A stretch of DNA of 64,000 nt from JAXGMV01 sp040772085 (GCA_040772085.1 JAXGYU010000001.1:1240001-1304000); one strand, 5' to 3'; counted from the first letter of the stretch, positions 45,085-54,206 are shown. Numbers and translations: made by a program. The notes: a model not told the origin generated them from the sequence alone.

Positions 45085-46302
45085 ATGACCAGTCTGCCAA
45101 CGCTTACCAAGCAGCAAGCACGCAATTTGATGCTGAAAACACTGGGCCTTGCCAGTCCCCCACGCCATAAAGCGCGTAAAGCCGACATCCTTTCAGTCGT
45201 TCGTCAGATCCACAACCTGCAGATCGATACCATCAGCGTGGCAGCCCGCGCGCACCTGCATATTCTCTGGTCGCGGCTGGGCGCGTACAATCCTGCCTGG
45301 CTGGATGACCTGCACGCCGAGGGACATCTGTTCGAATATTTCGCGCATGCCATGTGCTATCTGCCAATCGAGGATTACCCGGTCTGGCGGCATACCATGA
45401 TCAATGGCGGCGGTCTGCGCCAGCACAATCATGCCTGGGCGCGCGAGAATCGGGCGGATCTGGATAACATGCTGGCGCATATCCGCGAGAGCGGGCCGGT
45501 ACGTTCAGCCGATTTTGACAGCAAGGACAAACGCGGCGCCTGGTGGGACTGGAAGCACGAGAAGGATTTGATGGAGTACCTCTTCTACACCGGTGAGCTG
45601 ATGGTTTGCCGGCGGCAGGGCTTCCAGCGCGTGTACGATTTGCGCCAGCGTGTGGTGCCCGACTGGGACGACGCGCGGCTTGAGACGGCTGAGGAAGTCG
45701 TCCGGCGCAAGGTGCTGAACGCCGCGCAGGCATTGGGCGTGGCGACGGAAAGCTGGCTGGCAAACTATTTCTATCAAAAAAAAACCGACGTCAGGCCGGC
45801 AGTCAAAACGCTGGTTGAGGAGGGTCATTTGCTGCCCGTGCGCGTCACGGGCATCGACGCGCCGGCGTACACCCACGCGGCAAACCAGCCGCTGCTCGAG
45901 CAAGCACTGGCCGGCAAGCTGCGAGCCACGCATACCACCATCCTCTCGATGTTTGATCCGCTGATGACCGACCGCCAGCGCGCGCGAGACCTGTTCAGCT
46001 TTGACTACACCATCGAGGTGTATGTGCCGGCGCCCAAGCGCGTCTATGGCTATTACGTGCTGCCGATCCTGCACCGGGGTAAACTAGTCGGCCGGCTGGA
46101 TATGAAAACCTGGCGCAAGGAAAAGCGCCTGCAGGTATTCAAAGTGTTCCTCGAGCCGGGCGTACAGCCCGATGAGGGATTGACCAGCGCGCTGGCTGCC
46201 GCGCTGCGAGGATACGCTGACTGGCAGGGGCTGGCGGAGGTATCGGTCGACTGGAGCGAGCCGGCAGGGTTCGCGGATAAGCTGAATGTGTTGTTAAGCT
46301 GA
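45085..46302 (+). CDS. Winged-helix DNA glycosylase family protein (YcaQ/AlkX-like)
   Basis: A 405-residue protein of the HTH_42 (DUF1006) family. The conserved active-site region NLQIDTISVAARAHLHILWSRL carries the Q-hydrophobic-D arrangement reported for E. coli YcaQ (AlkX), which unhooks DNA interstrand crosslinks; Streptomyces AlkZ has QxQ. Following blocks WSRLGAYNPAWLD, FEYFAHAMCYLPIEDYP and a C-terminal winged helix match in order. The start is leaderless: TAAAAT lies 7 bases before the ATG. Its last 9 bases overlap the convergent SnoaL-like gene. Confidence 0.82.
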   Translation: MTSLPTLTKQQARNLMLKTLGLASPPRHKARKADILSVVRQIHNLQIDTISVAARAHLHILWSRLGAYNPAWLDDLHAEGHLFEYFAHAMCYLPIEDYPVWRHTMINGGGLRQHNHAWARENRADLDNMLAHIRESGPVRSADFDSKDKRGAWWDWKHEKDLMEYLFYTGELMVCRRQGFQRVYDLRQRVVPDWDDARLETAEEVVRRKVLNAAQALGVATESWLANYFYQKKTDVRPAVKTLVEEGHLLPVRVTGIDAPAYTHAANQPLLEQALAGKLRATHTTILSMFDPLMTDRQRARDLFSFDYTIEVYVPAPKRVYGYYVLPILHRGKLVGRLDMKTWRKEKRLQVFKVFLEPGVQPDEGLTSALAAALRGYADWQGLAEVSVDWSEPAGFADKLNVLLS

Positions 46303-46671
46303 GGCTTTGACAAAACTGTTGAGGCTGGTGATCAGCCCGTTATCGGCTTCAACAATCTCCACACCTCTGATCAACTTGTTTTCATCTGACTGAAACGTCC
46401 AGAAAATGACGCAGCGCTTGCCGAAGCCGAAAGCATTCTCGGCGCGGAGGGAAGACTCTGGGTAGCGCGCAAAAAGGTCAGTAAACCACTCCATCACTGC
46501 TGCGCGTCCGGTCAGCGGTGCGCTGTCTGGCGGCAGATCGCAAGGCGCGTAGCGGCAATCGGGCGCGAGCAGTGCCTGCATCGCAGCCGTGTCGCGGCGG
46601 TTGAGGGCATCCACGAAAGCCATGCTGGCCCGCAGCGCCATCTCAGCTTCATTCATTCTGACGGGGGACAT
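46294..46671 (-). CDS. SnoaL/NTF2-like small protein
   Basis: A 125-residue alpha+beta cone protein of the NTF2-like/SnoaL superfamily (FVDALNRRDTAAMQALLAPDCRY, AAVMEWFTDLFARYP, NKLIRGVEIVEADNGLI). Such proteins bind small ligands or act as isomerases or polyketide cyclases. GGAGAGTGAATG gives an SD for the ATG at 46671. It overlaps the YcaQ-like gene tail-to-tail by 9 bases. Function unknown. Confidence 0.75.
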   Translation of the reverse strand: MSPVRMNEAEMALRASMAFVDALNRRDTAAMQALLAPDCRYAPCDLPPDSAPLTGRAAVMEWFTDLFARYPESSLRAENAFGFGKRCVIFWTFQSDENKLIRGVEIVEADNGLITSLNSFVKASA

Positions 46672-46708
46672 TCACTCTCCATTGACCAAACATCTCCATG
46701 AAATTGGT

Positions 46709-46930
46709 TTACCGGCCATTCAATTCGTCCCGGTTCCATTGATTACCCGCACTTACATAGTCCATCTTCTTGATAAGCTCAGCCAACTGAGTCAATTTCC
46801 CAGGAGCACGCGCGTAACTTTCCAGCCATAGTTCGAACTCATTGTTCAAGGTTGTCTGCCTTACTTCTGCCGACCGCCTGCCTTTTTCGATCAAATCCTT
46901 GTTCGCGCTGAATGTGATATTCTTTCTCAT
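46709..46930 (-). CDS. Ribbon-helix-helix antitoxin-like protein, no toxin partner
   Basis: A 73-residue protein: MRKNITFSANKDLIEKGRR is the short beta strand plus helix of RHH/VapB-type antitoxins, with TTLNNEFELWLESYA as the second helix. Start chosen 10 bases past the previous stop; SD weak. A partner toxin (PIN, MazF, RelE) should be directly downstream, but the gap of 37 bases leads to the SnoaL-like gene. So it is an orphan antitoxin or a regulator. Confidence 0.6.
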   Translation of the reverse strand: MRKNITFSANKDLIEKGRRSAEVRQTTLNNEFELWLESYARAPGKLTQLAELIKKMDYVSAGNQWNRDELNGR

Positions 46931-46940
46931 CACTAACCCA

Positions 46941-48983
46941 CTATTTTTTCCACAAAATGAAGTCCTCGTTCTCATAGACGGCCTGCCAAGTGCCGCCCGC
47001 TGACAGCCCGCGGTTGATCGCTGCCTGCGTGTACCAGGTTACCAGGTAATCAGGCTGCAAATGGGCGCGCGCAATCAAGTCCTCGACACAACTGAGCGAA
47101 TCCTGCGCCAGACATTCGTTCAGGCTGTAAACATAATCGAGTTGCTGCGGATAAGCGCCCAGCCACTCCGCGCCCCAGGTGCCGATCGCCGGCGTGCGCC
47201 GTGCCAGGTAGGGCAGCCATTCGGCATCATCATCGCCAGTAACCGACAGGTACGCCGACCCTTCCGGTATCTCACTTCGCATCACTTCAGCCAGCGCGTT
47301 CAATTGCTGGATGTGCACCGGCGGGAAGCTGCGCGTGACTGCCAGCCAGCCCTGCCAGTAGAAGAAAGCCAAGAGCAGCGCCAGAAAGGCAGCCGCCCTG
47401 GCATACGCGGGTCGCGACGCGTCATCAGTCTGGCGCGTGCCGGCAATGGCTTGGTACAGGGCAGTAACCAGCAGGCTGGCCATCAGCGCGGTAATGACTA
47501 CGACATAGCGGCTGCCCTCCGAACTGAAGAACAGCACCAGCGCCAGCCACACCACCAACCAGGCTTTGCGGCTTACTATTGCGTACAATGAGCCGAGTAA
47601 TAGCAGCCCCGATAACGCGGTTTCACGCGTGACCGGTCTCAATGTGTTTTCGATCCATGGCAGGATCAGTTCCGGTCGGGTGACCATGGTCAGGAAATAG
47701 TCGTTGCCGTGCGATCCGAACGCGCCAGCAAAAGCGCTCAGTCCAACCTGCTGATAGATGCTGATCGACCAGGGGGCAACGACCACAGCAGCCGTGAGAC
47801 CAGCCAATCCAAGGCGCTGCCAGATTTGTCGGTTTCTTACATGTCCCATCAGGTACACCAGGTAGAACAGCAGCAGGAATTCCGCATAACTGAAGTGGCT
47901 CAGGGCAGTCAAACCAGCGAACAGGCCGGCAGTTATCACCCGCCAAAGCCGGCGCGATGCCGCCGCAGAGATGAACAGATAAATCGAAACCAACGCGAAG
48001 AAGAATGCCAGGCCACGGATCGCGCCACCCGCAGTCAAATGCACCAGCATAACCACCCGCGAGGTGCCGGCAATCGTCACCGCGGCCAGCGCCCCGGCCC
48101 ATGAACCGCTCAGACGCTGCGCTGTGAGTGAAAGGGGAATCATCGCCAGCGCGGCGAAATCAGCGGGCGAAAACAGCACGTAATTGAAGGGAGTAACATG
48201 TCCCAGTTGTTCCAGGGCTGCCATCAGGAAAAATCCGAGCGGCGGATAGGCGAATGGGATACCACCCGGTCCGTAATAGGGGATGGACTGCGGCGGCAGA
48301 AAATGATTCTCATGAATCACGTCGGCAATCAGTGAGTACAGTCCTGCCGCGCCAGGCGCGTAATCGAATGTCAGCGGCATGTAAAACAGGATGGGCAGCA
48401 ACAATAGCACACCCAGCAAGCTGATCCGCAAGGGTGAAGAAATCTCAAGCCAGCGTGTTATGGTTTCAAGCGAGGCAGTTATCTTCGTGACTGGCTTTTG
48501 CCAGGAGGTCTGAAGCTGTTGAAACAAGCTCCGCTGCATGCCGACCCGTTGCAACAACAATAAGCCTAGCGAAAGCAGCAAGGCACACAATAACACCGGC
48601 ACCAGGCGCTCAGCGACAAAGCGGCTGGCATAGAATTCTGTCAGTTGCCATGTGTCCAGCCAGGCCAGGATAATCAGCACCCCGCTGAAAGCAAAGACCA
48701 GTAGCGCGGTCAGGGCTGCCCAGGTTTGGTATAAGAGGCGGCTTAGCTGATCTGCGAAAGGATAATTCCGAAGCACGCGGATCAACAAAGCGGCTGTAAC
48801 CAGGAACAAGAGAGCCAGGCCAGCCGCAAGCAGCAAACGGGAGCGTGAGTAGCCAAGAATGAAATTGTTATGCGGATCGCCCGGGATGAGCAACAGATAA
48901 ATCAGACAGCCCAGCTCAGAGATCAACGCATAACCATGGTAGGTCCTCAGCCACAGGGATGAATTGATGTTGCCGTTTGTCAT
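46941..48983 (-). CDS. GT-C-like polytopic membrane protein
   Basis: A 680-residue protein with about 13 hydrophobic helices and a C-terminal soluble domain (YLARRTPAIGTWGAEWLGAYP). The extracytoplasmic loop ADVIHENHFLPPQSIPYYGPGG, followed by PFAYPPLGFFLMAALEQLG, is similar in style to lipid-linked-sugar glycosyltransferases and to PMT-type proteins, but I recognise no specific family. Weak SD (GAG). Possibly modifies surface proteins; the antitoxin-like gene follows 10 bases downstream. Confidence 0.6.
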   Translation of the reverse strand: MTNGNINSSLWLRTYHGYALISELGCLIYLLLIPGDPHNNFILGYSRSRLLLAAGLALLFLVTAALLIRVLRNYPFADQLSRLLYQTWAALTALLVFAFSGVLIILAWLDTWQLTEFYASRFVAERLVPVLLCALLLSLGLLLLQRVGMQRSLFQQLQTSWQKPVTKITASLETITRWLEISSPLRISLLGVLLLLPILFYMPLTFDYAPGAAGLYSLIADVIHENHFLPPQSIPYYGPGGIPFAYPPLGFFLMAALEQLGHVTPFNYVLFSPADFAALAMIPLSLTAQRLSGSWAGALAAVTIAGTSRVVMLVHLTAGGAIRGLAFFFALVSIYLFISAAASRRLWRVITAGLFAGLTALSHFSYAEFLLLFYLVYLMGHVRNRQIWQRLGLAGLTAAVVVAPWSISIYQQVGLSAFAGAFGSHGNDYFLTMVTRPELILPWIENTLRPVTRETALSGLLLLGSLYAIVSRKAWLVVWLALVLFFSSEGSRYVVVITALMASLLVTALYQAIAGTRQTDDASRPAYARAAAFLALLLAFFYWQGWLAVTRSFPPVHIQQLNALAEVMRSEIPEGSAYLSVTGDDDAEWLPYLARRTPAIGTWGAEWLGAYPQQLDYVYSLNECLAQDSLSCVEDLIARAHLQPDYLVTWYTQAAINRGLSAGGTWQAVYENEDFILWKK

Positions 48984-49137
48984 AGACTCGTCTGGACGTA
49001 CTTAAATATGGGGGGTGTCGTTTGCCCTCAATTCTACCTGAGAGTCCCGCGCATGGTCACATTTTCCTCTGACCGAACTCGCATATCCATCAGGCACGAC
49101 GGCGTCTCGACTTCCTGGCGTGTGTTATTAAATGCAA

Positions 49138-49189
49138 ACGCCAGCGCAGGCTGTTCTGCTGACACGCAGACTCGACTTTTCGCTGGCGT
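49138..49189 (-). terminator. Possible terminator or hairpin after the first hydrolase
   Basis: ACGCCAGCG and CGCTGGCGT pair as a 9-base stem with a 34-base loop, followed on the minus strand by TTTGCATTTA. Long loop makes this weak. Confidence 0.3.
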
Positions 49190-49213
49190 AAAACTGTCTA
49201 GTCCGACCCTAAC

Positions 49214-50074
49214 TCAATCAGCAACAAACTCCGATGCGAACACCGATTCCCGAAACGCGTAGGTGACATCGATCGGCTCAGGCCGGCTCAGCCGCACGCG
49301 GTTAAGGAATGCCTCATAGGTCTTATTGAAGAGCTCAGGCGCGTCCATGTTTGCCAGGTGACCCGCGCCGCGGAAGCGCGTGAACTGGCTGGCGGGCTCG
49401 CGCTTATGCCAGTCCAGGATCAGGTCAAGCAAGATCGGGTTCTCATCGCTGCCGCTGGCTATCAGGAGCGGATAGTTGCGCCGGGCGGTTTTCTGCTTGT
49501 TGACCATGTCGGGGATGGCAGCCAGATAGCGGAAGGAGCGCCGTTTGAAGCGCAAGATCATCTCCGCGTATGCTGCCTGAGCCGACGGCGTGATCAGGGA
49601 GTGCCGGCTGTTGCTCCTGGCAAAGTGCGTCATCGAGATCATCGCACCCAGAGTCATCACCACCTGCGCGGTGCGGTTGTTTTCCTGTATCTCGGGATCA
49701 AAATTATTGATGTCGTAGCTGCCGATGCAAGCCAGCGACGCTACCCGTTTGGGATACTTGTTCGCGAAGTCCTGTGCGATCACCGCGCCCAGCGCGACAC
49801 CGCACAGGTGTACTTTATCCACCCGCTCCTGGTTCAGCATCGTGTTGATATAGCCAGCCATATCCGCCAGCTTCTCGCCGCCAGCCGCGTTAACTGATTC
49901 ACCGTGTCCGAGGATATCAAGCGTCAGAACGTGAAAATCGTGATCAAAATGCGCGACCTGCTCATCAAAACTGGTGTGGTCAGCGAAAGCAGCGTGGAGG
50001 AACAGGATAGTTTCTCCACGCGAATTCATGTTGCTGAAGTATGTGATCGGTGTGTCTTTAATGATACTTTTCAT
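49214..50074 (-). CDS. Alpha/beta hydrolase paralogue with Ala in place of the nucleophilic Ser
   Basis: A 286-residue alpha/beta hydrolase related along its length to the next gene upstream (50282-51073). The lid and core motifs are shared: ILFLHAAFADHTSFD, LDILGHGES, AQDFANKYP and GAGHLANMD (catalytic His). The nucleophile elbow is GVALGA instead of GxSxG: codon 94 (49793-49795) is GCG Ala, where the paralogue has TCA Ser. The Asp (GSDEN) and His remain. A catalytic serine hydrolase function is therefore unlikely; a binding or regulatory role is inferred. Confidence 0.9.
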   Translation of the reverse strand: MKSIIKDTPITYFSNMNSRGETILFLHAAFADHTSFDEQVAHFDHDFHVLTLDILGHGESVNAAGGEKLADMAGYINTMLNQERVDKVHLCGVALGAVIAQDFANKYPKRVASLACIGSYDINNFDPEIQENNRTAQVVMTLGAMISMTHFARSNSRHSLITPSAQAAYAEMILRFKRRSFRYLAAIPDMVNKQKTARRNYPLLIASGSDENPILLDLILDWHKREPASQFTRFRGAGHLANMDAPELFNKTYEAFLNRVRLSRPEPIDVTYAFRESVFASEFVAD

Positions 50075-50281
50075 GGCACCAACCTTTCTCTAAATACCGA
50101 TAAGTGCGTTCAGTTTAACATATTCAATAGGTCAATGTCCATAACAATTGTTACAAAACGAACTTTTCTGCCGGCCTATGCTGCGATAGAAAAGTCTCGC
50201 TGGTGGGCGCCAACGAAACCTCAATTTATCATATTCTGTTACACAAATGGATGTGTGATTTACCTCGGCCGGACTGGAATC
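50075..50281. other. Spacer between the two hydrolase paralogues
   Basis: 207 bases that hold no gene; AT-rich in the middle. A leftward promoter for the downstream paralogue is likely here, but no convincing -35/-10 pair was found. Confidence 0.5.
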
Positions 50282-51073
50282 TCACGCGCTCCATTTACGA
50301 TCGAGGAAATCCTGATAGGCTTTATTGAACGCGATCGGCGAATCCATATTTGCCAGATGCCCAGCCTCTTCGAAAGTAACGAATGTACTGCCGGCCTCAC
50401 GCTCGTGCCATTCACGGACGATCGGCAGCAGCGACGGGATGTCCTCGCTGCCACAACTGATCATCAGCGGGTAGCGCCGCTCGGCGGTCTGCTGTTTGTT
50501 CACCATATCTGAGATGGATGCCAGATAGCGGAACGAGCTCTTCCTGAAGCGCGTATTCATGGCGTAGTAGGCTGCCTGCGCCTCGGGCGTCACGGCAGAC
50601 ACCTGGCTGTTAGCCTCGGCGAATTTCCTGATCGAGAAGAATGCCGACAGCATCATCATCATCTGCGCCTTGCTGTTTTCTTTCTGCGCTTTGGGGTCAA
50701 AATTGTTGATGTCATACGCCCCGACGCAGCATAACGACGCCAGCCGCTCGGGATATTTGTTGGCAAAATCTTGCGCCACCACCCCGCCCAGTGAAACACC
50801 TGCCAGATGGATGCGGGAAATATTCTCCTGGTTGAGGATTTTTTCGAGATAGTCTGACATGCTGCTCATGCCGGCTTTGCCATCTTTTGGCAGCGACTCA
50901 CCATGTCCGAGCAGGTCGGGCGTGATCACGCGATAACGCTGAGAGAATGAGTCAACCTGTTTGTCAAAACTGGTGTGATCGGCGAAAGCCGCGTGCAGAA
51001 AAACGATGGTTTCCGCGTGTTCCGAGCCGCTTGTGTAGTAGACGATTGGCGTACCGGCAGCGATATTTCTCAA
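50282..51073 (-). CDS. Alpha/beta hydrolase (intact nucleophile)
   Basis: A 263-residue alpha/beta hydrolase with the complete triad: Ser94 in GVSLGG, Asp in SCGSED, His in EEAGHLANMD, plus oxyanion-type FLHAAFADHTSF. Likely an esterase, C-C hydrolase or lactonase. It begins at TTG with GAGAGG about 7 bases upstream and aligns residue-for-residue with the paralogue downstream, indicating a tandem duplication. Substrate unknown. Confidence 0.87.
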   Translation of the reverse strand: MRNIAAGTPIVYYTSGSEHAETIVFLHAAFADHTSFDKQVDSFSQRYRVITPDLLGHGESLPKDGKAGMSSMSDYLEKILNQENISRIHLAGVSLGGVVAQDFANKYPERLASLCCVGAYDINNFDPKAQKENSKAQMMMMLSAFFSIRKFAEANSQVSAVTPEAQAAYYAMNTRFRKSSFRYLASISDMVNKQQTAERRYPLMISCGSEDIPSLLPIVREWHEREAGSTFVTFEEAGHLANMDSPIAFNKAYQDFLDRKWSA

Positions 51074-51183
51074 GACGCACCTCTCCCAGAACGAATAATG
51101 ATTGACGGGATTAGTGTAGCATAACGCAACAGTTCATGCGACTAGCAATGCTCTGGCAGGAACCGGGCGTATCAGGTTTGTCT

Positions 51184-52179
51184 CTATTCCCACAAGTCGG
51201 TGCTGAGATATTTCAAGCCGGAGTCCGGCAGGATGACGACAGCCGTCTTCCCCTGCTGCTCGCCCTCAAGCAGTTGCAGCGCCGCGGCGACATTCGCGCC
51301 GGAGGAAAAGCCGGCGAAAATACCCTCCTCCATTGCCAGCCGCCGGGCAGTCGTGATCGCCTGTTCGTCGGTCACCTGCAGATACCCATCCACCAGCGCC
51401 GGGTCCAGCAGCACCAGATCGGTCATCGAATATCCGCCGCCTTGAATGCGATGGTTGGGGTCACTGACTGGCTTGCCCGCCAGCACTGCCGCGCCAGCCG
51501 GTTCAACCAGATAGCAGAGCGTGCCGGCATCCTTTTCTTTGAAGGCACGGGCAACGCCGGCGAAGGTGCTGGCAGTGCCGGCATAGTCACAGAACAGGTC
51601 GATCTTGCCGGCGAATTGCCGGAGGATTTCCGCGCCGGTATGCAGGTAATGCGCCCGCGCGCTGCCGGGCAGTTTGAACTGGTCAGCCCTGAAAGCCTGG
51701 CGTTCGCGCACAATGCGCTGGGTCTCAGCCTCGACCAATGCCAGGTCGCCGCCTGATACCTGCCCCGGCGTGGAGCCTGGTAACTGGTCAACCAGCACCA
51801 CCTCCGCGCCCAGCGCGCGCATCATGCGGGCGCGCTCGGTCGAATTGCCGCGCGACATGACCGCCACAAACGGATAGCCCTTGACCGCGCAGACGATGGA
51901 CAGCCCGGTGCCGGTATTGCCGCTGGTGAGCTCCACTACCGTCTGACCTGGCTGCAAGCTGCCATCGGCTTCCGCTTCTTCGATCATCTGCAGCGCGTTG
52001 CGGTCCTTTTTTGAGAAGCCGGGGTTGAGATACTCCAGCTTGGCCAGCAGCCTGCCCGGCAGCCCGCGCGTGATGCGGCTCAGCTCCACCAGCGGCGTGT
52101 TGCCGATAGCTTCCAGCACAGAAGGAAGGGCATTACTCTGGCGGGGGTTCGTCAGGGGGGCGGTCGGTTCATTGTCCAT
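51184..52179 (-). CDS. PLP-dependent cysteine synthase family protein
   Basis: A 331-residue fold-type II enzyme of the CysK/CysM family, which replaces an O-acetyl or O-phospho group on serine with sulfide. The PLP Lys sits in FSKKDRNA, TSGNTGTGL binds the substrate carboxylate, and SSGAN binds the pyridine ring. Two family motifs are altered: NPGGSvKDR reads NPGFSKKDR, and the PLP-phosphate loop GTGGT reads GTAST. The donor substrate therefore may differ from O-acetylserine. GGAGA gives the SD. Confidence 0.85.
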   Translation of the reverse strand: MDNEPTAPLTNPRQSNALPSVLEAIGNTPLVELSRITRGLPGRLLAKLEYLNPGFSKKDRNALQMIEEAEADGSLQPGQTVVELTSGNTGTGLSIVCAVKGYPFVAVMSRGNSTERARMMRALGAEVVLVDQLPGSTPGQVSGGDLALVEAETQRIVRERQAFRADQFKLPGSARAHYLHTGAEILRQFAGKIDLFCDYAGTASTFAGVARAFKEKDAGTLCYLVEPAGAAVLAGKPVSDPNHRIQGGGYSMTDLVLLDPALVDGYLQVTDEQAITTARRLAMEEGIFAGFSSGANVAAALQLLEGEQQGKTAVVILPDSGLKYLSTDLWE

Positions 52180-52290
52180 TTGGCATCTCCGGTCTTATGG
52201 GTGCGGTCAATTACATCATTAATTATAGGACGCCAGCAAAAGATTCCATCTGCTCCAACAGCTTCATGGGGTCAATAGCTGCTGCAAACT

Positions 52291-52318
52291 TTACAGCTGC
52301 CCTCGCGGACAGCTGTAA
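52291..52318 (-). terminator. Hairpin after the FmdE-like lipoprotein gene
   Basis: TTACAGCTG and CAGCTGTAA form a 9-base stem extended by GC pairs. It lies 27 bases past the stop; only AGTTT follows, so termination strength is uncertain. Confidence 0.5.
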
Positions 52319-52344
52319 GGAAAGAGAGGCAGCAGACTGGTCTG

Positions 52345-53955
52345 TTAGTTGTATTCTTTGACGATGAAGAAGCCGGGCATATCCTGCTTGTCCAGGACAA
52401 ACGTGGCGCGGTCATTCCAGTACTTGTAGTACTCGATCTCTTCTTCAGGCGTGGCTTCGCCCAGCGCCATCTTCTTGCCCAGGGCGCTCTTGGCAGGTGT
52501 GGGGATGGGGGTGATGATGACCAGGTTGAACTTCACACCAACCTTCTTGCCGGTATCGAGGCGGGTGAAGATCCACTCACGCGCGGGAGGAAGCTGCTTG
52601 GTGGGCTCCTTGCTATAGACCATCTTGTCCTGGCGCACGAACACATTGTTCGCCTTGCCAAACTCGGAGCCGATGAAACCCGTCTCAGGCGCGGCGCCGG
52701 TGATGTACATGATCACGTCACCAAAAACACCCACAAACCATTCATCCTCCGCCCCGGGCGCCTCGACCGCGATCATGCCGCGCACAGGCACTTCACCATT
52801 GGGGTAAAGGATTTCGAGCGCTTTCTTGGTGATTGTCCAGGCGCCGGTTATAGCGCCGCAAGAGTGGCCTGCAAGCTTGACAGCCTCTTCGTAGGTGTAG
52901 GGCAGCGGGTCCTGACGCTGACCAAAAATTTCAAAGTAAGGTTCCTTCATCATGATGGGCGGAACTTCTCTGATGTAGTCGTATTCCCATTTGAAATCTT
53001 CCGGCGCGCCGGCCTTGATGTCGCTGACAATGTTCGCCGGCACCTCAGGCGCGCCTTCTTCAACGACATTCAGATTGAAGAAGCCTTCCATCGCTTCATT
53101 CTCGAAGACGAATTTGGCACGGTCATTCCAGTAGACATAATAGAGCTCTTTTTCTTCTTCGGTTACCTCACCCTTGGCCATCTTCACACCCAGGGCGGTC
53201 ATTTCTTCAGTAGCGATGGGGGTGATGACTGCCAGGTTGTAGTTAACCGTGACAACCCTGCCGATGTCCTTGCGGGTGAACTTCCAGACCATTTGCGGAG
53301 GCGGTGTGCCGGTGGGCTCATGCGGGTAGGTCATCTTGTATTGGCGGATGAACAGATCGTTGACCTCGCCATACTCCGCGCCGATAAATCCTGTAGCCGG
53401 GGCAGCACCGGTGACGAAAGTGATGACATCGCCAAACACGCCGGTGAACCATTCATTGGCAGCACCGGGCGCCTCAACCGTGATCATGCCGCGCACGGGC
53501 AGCTCACCATTAGGGTAGAGTTGCTCGAGCGCCTTCTTGGTGATCAGCCAGGCGCCGGCAACCGCGCCGCAGGAATGACCAGCCAGCTTGACAGCCTCTT
53601 CATAATAATAAGGCACAGCCACTTTCGATTGCCCGAAGATCTCAAAGTAAGGCTCGACCATCATGATTGGCGGCTGCTCGGTGATATAGTCCTGATCCCA
53701 GAGGCTTGCCGGTTTCGGTTCCTCAGCGGGAGCAGGCGCTTCCGTTGGCGCTTCTGTAGCAGCCTCGGTGACCGCTTCAGTCGCGGCAGCGGGCGCTTCA
53801 GTTGCTGCCGGCGGGGGAGCTTCTGTCGGCGCAGCCGTGGGTTGTGCTGCCTCGGTCGCCGGTGGTGGTGCTGGCGGCGGCGCAGCCGGAGCGCAGGCAG
53901 ATAGAATCAGGGATGCGATGAACAATATCGCAACGACGGTTGATACTTTCTTCAT
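52345..53955 (-). CDS. Lipoprotein with two tandem FmdE-like domains
   Basis: A 536-residue lipoprotein: signal peptide with lipobox LSACAP, an Ala/Pro/Thr/Glu linker, then two homologous domains of about 215 residues (roughly 90-300 and 320-536). Both carry EPYFEIFGQ, EEAVKLAGHSCGA(V/I), PVRGMI(T/A)VEAPGA, GVFGDVI, TG(F)IG and YWNDRA. The GHSCG plus following layout is similar to FmdE (PF02663), a metal-binding domain; this is a distant match by eye. The pair may bind metal outside the cell. AAGGAG precedes the ATG. Confidence 0.75.
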   Translation of the reverse strand: MKKVSTVVAILFIASLILSACAPAAPPPAPPPATEAAQPTAAPTEAPPPAATEAPAAATEAVTEAATEAPTEAPAPAEEPKPASLWDQDYITEQPPIMMVEPYFEIFGQSKVAVPYYYEEAVKLAGHSCGAVAGAWLITKKALEQLYPNGELPVRGMITVEAPGAANEWFTGVFGDVITFVTGAAPATGFIGAEYGEVNDLFIRQYKMTYPHEPTGTPPPQMVWKFTRKDIGRVVTVNYNLAVITPIATEEMTALGVKMAKGEVTEEEKELYYVYWNDRAKFVFENEAMEGFFNLNVVEEGAPEVPANIVSDIKAGAPEDFKWEYDYIREVPPIMMKEPYFEIFGQRQDPLPYTYEEAVKLAGHSCGAITGAWTITKKALEILYPNGEVPVRGMIAVEAPGAEDEWFVGVFGDVIMYITGAAPETGFIGSEFGKANNVFVRQDKMVYSKEPTKQLPPAREWIFTRLDTGKKVGVKFNLVIITPIPTPAKSALGKKMALGEATPEEEIEYYKYWNDRATFVLDKQDMPGFFIVKEYN

Positions 53956-54206
53956 GGTCGACTCCTTGGGATGATAAAAAAAGCTCAGATGGGAACACCA
54001 ATTAACGCAACGTGGTCACACGCACTATGACAGTAGCATATTGAGATAAACAATGCTTTGCCTTTAGTCAAATCAGCGACCCAAAAAGAGCAACTGCTTT
54101 TTACTGATCCACGTTCATCATCACAAATCAATATGGTGTCGGAGTGACTGTGCGCCTAGATTTGAGTTGCAGGTAATAGCTTTCCGAATGTGAACGAATG
54201 AAAACA

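Noticed and set aside
46672..46708. A toxin gene paired with the RHH antitoxin
   Set aside because: The 37-base gap holds no open frame, and neighbouring genes are of other families.
51136..51756. A 206-residue plus-strand open frame
   Set aside because: Antisense to the cysteine-synthase-family gene, whose PLP motifs are intact.
52864..53904. A 346-residue plus-strand open frame
   Set aside because: It is the antisense of the duplicated lipoprotein domains; its internal similarity is explained by that duplication.
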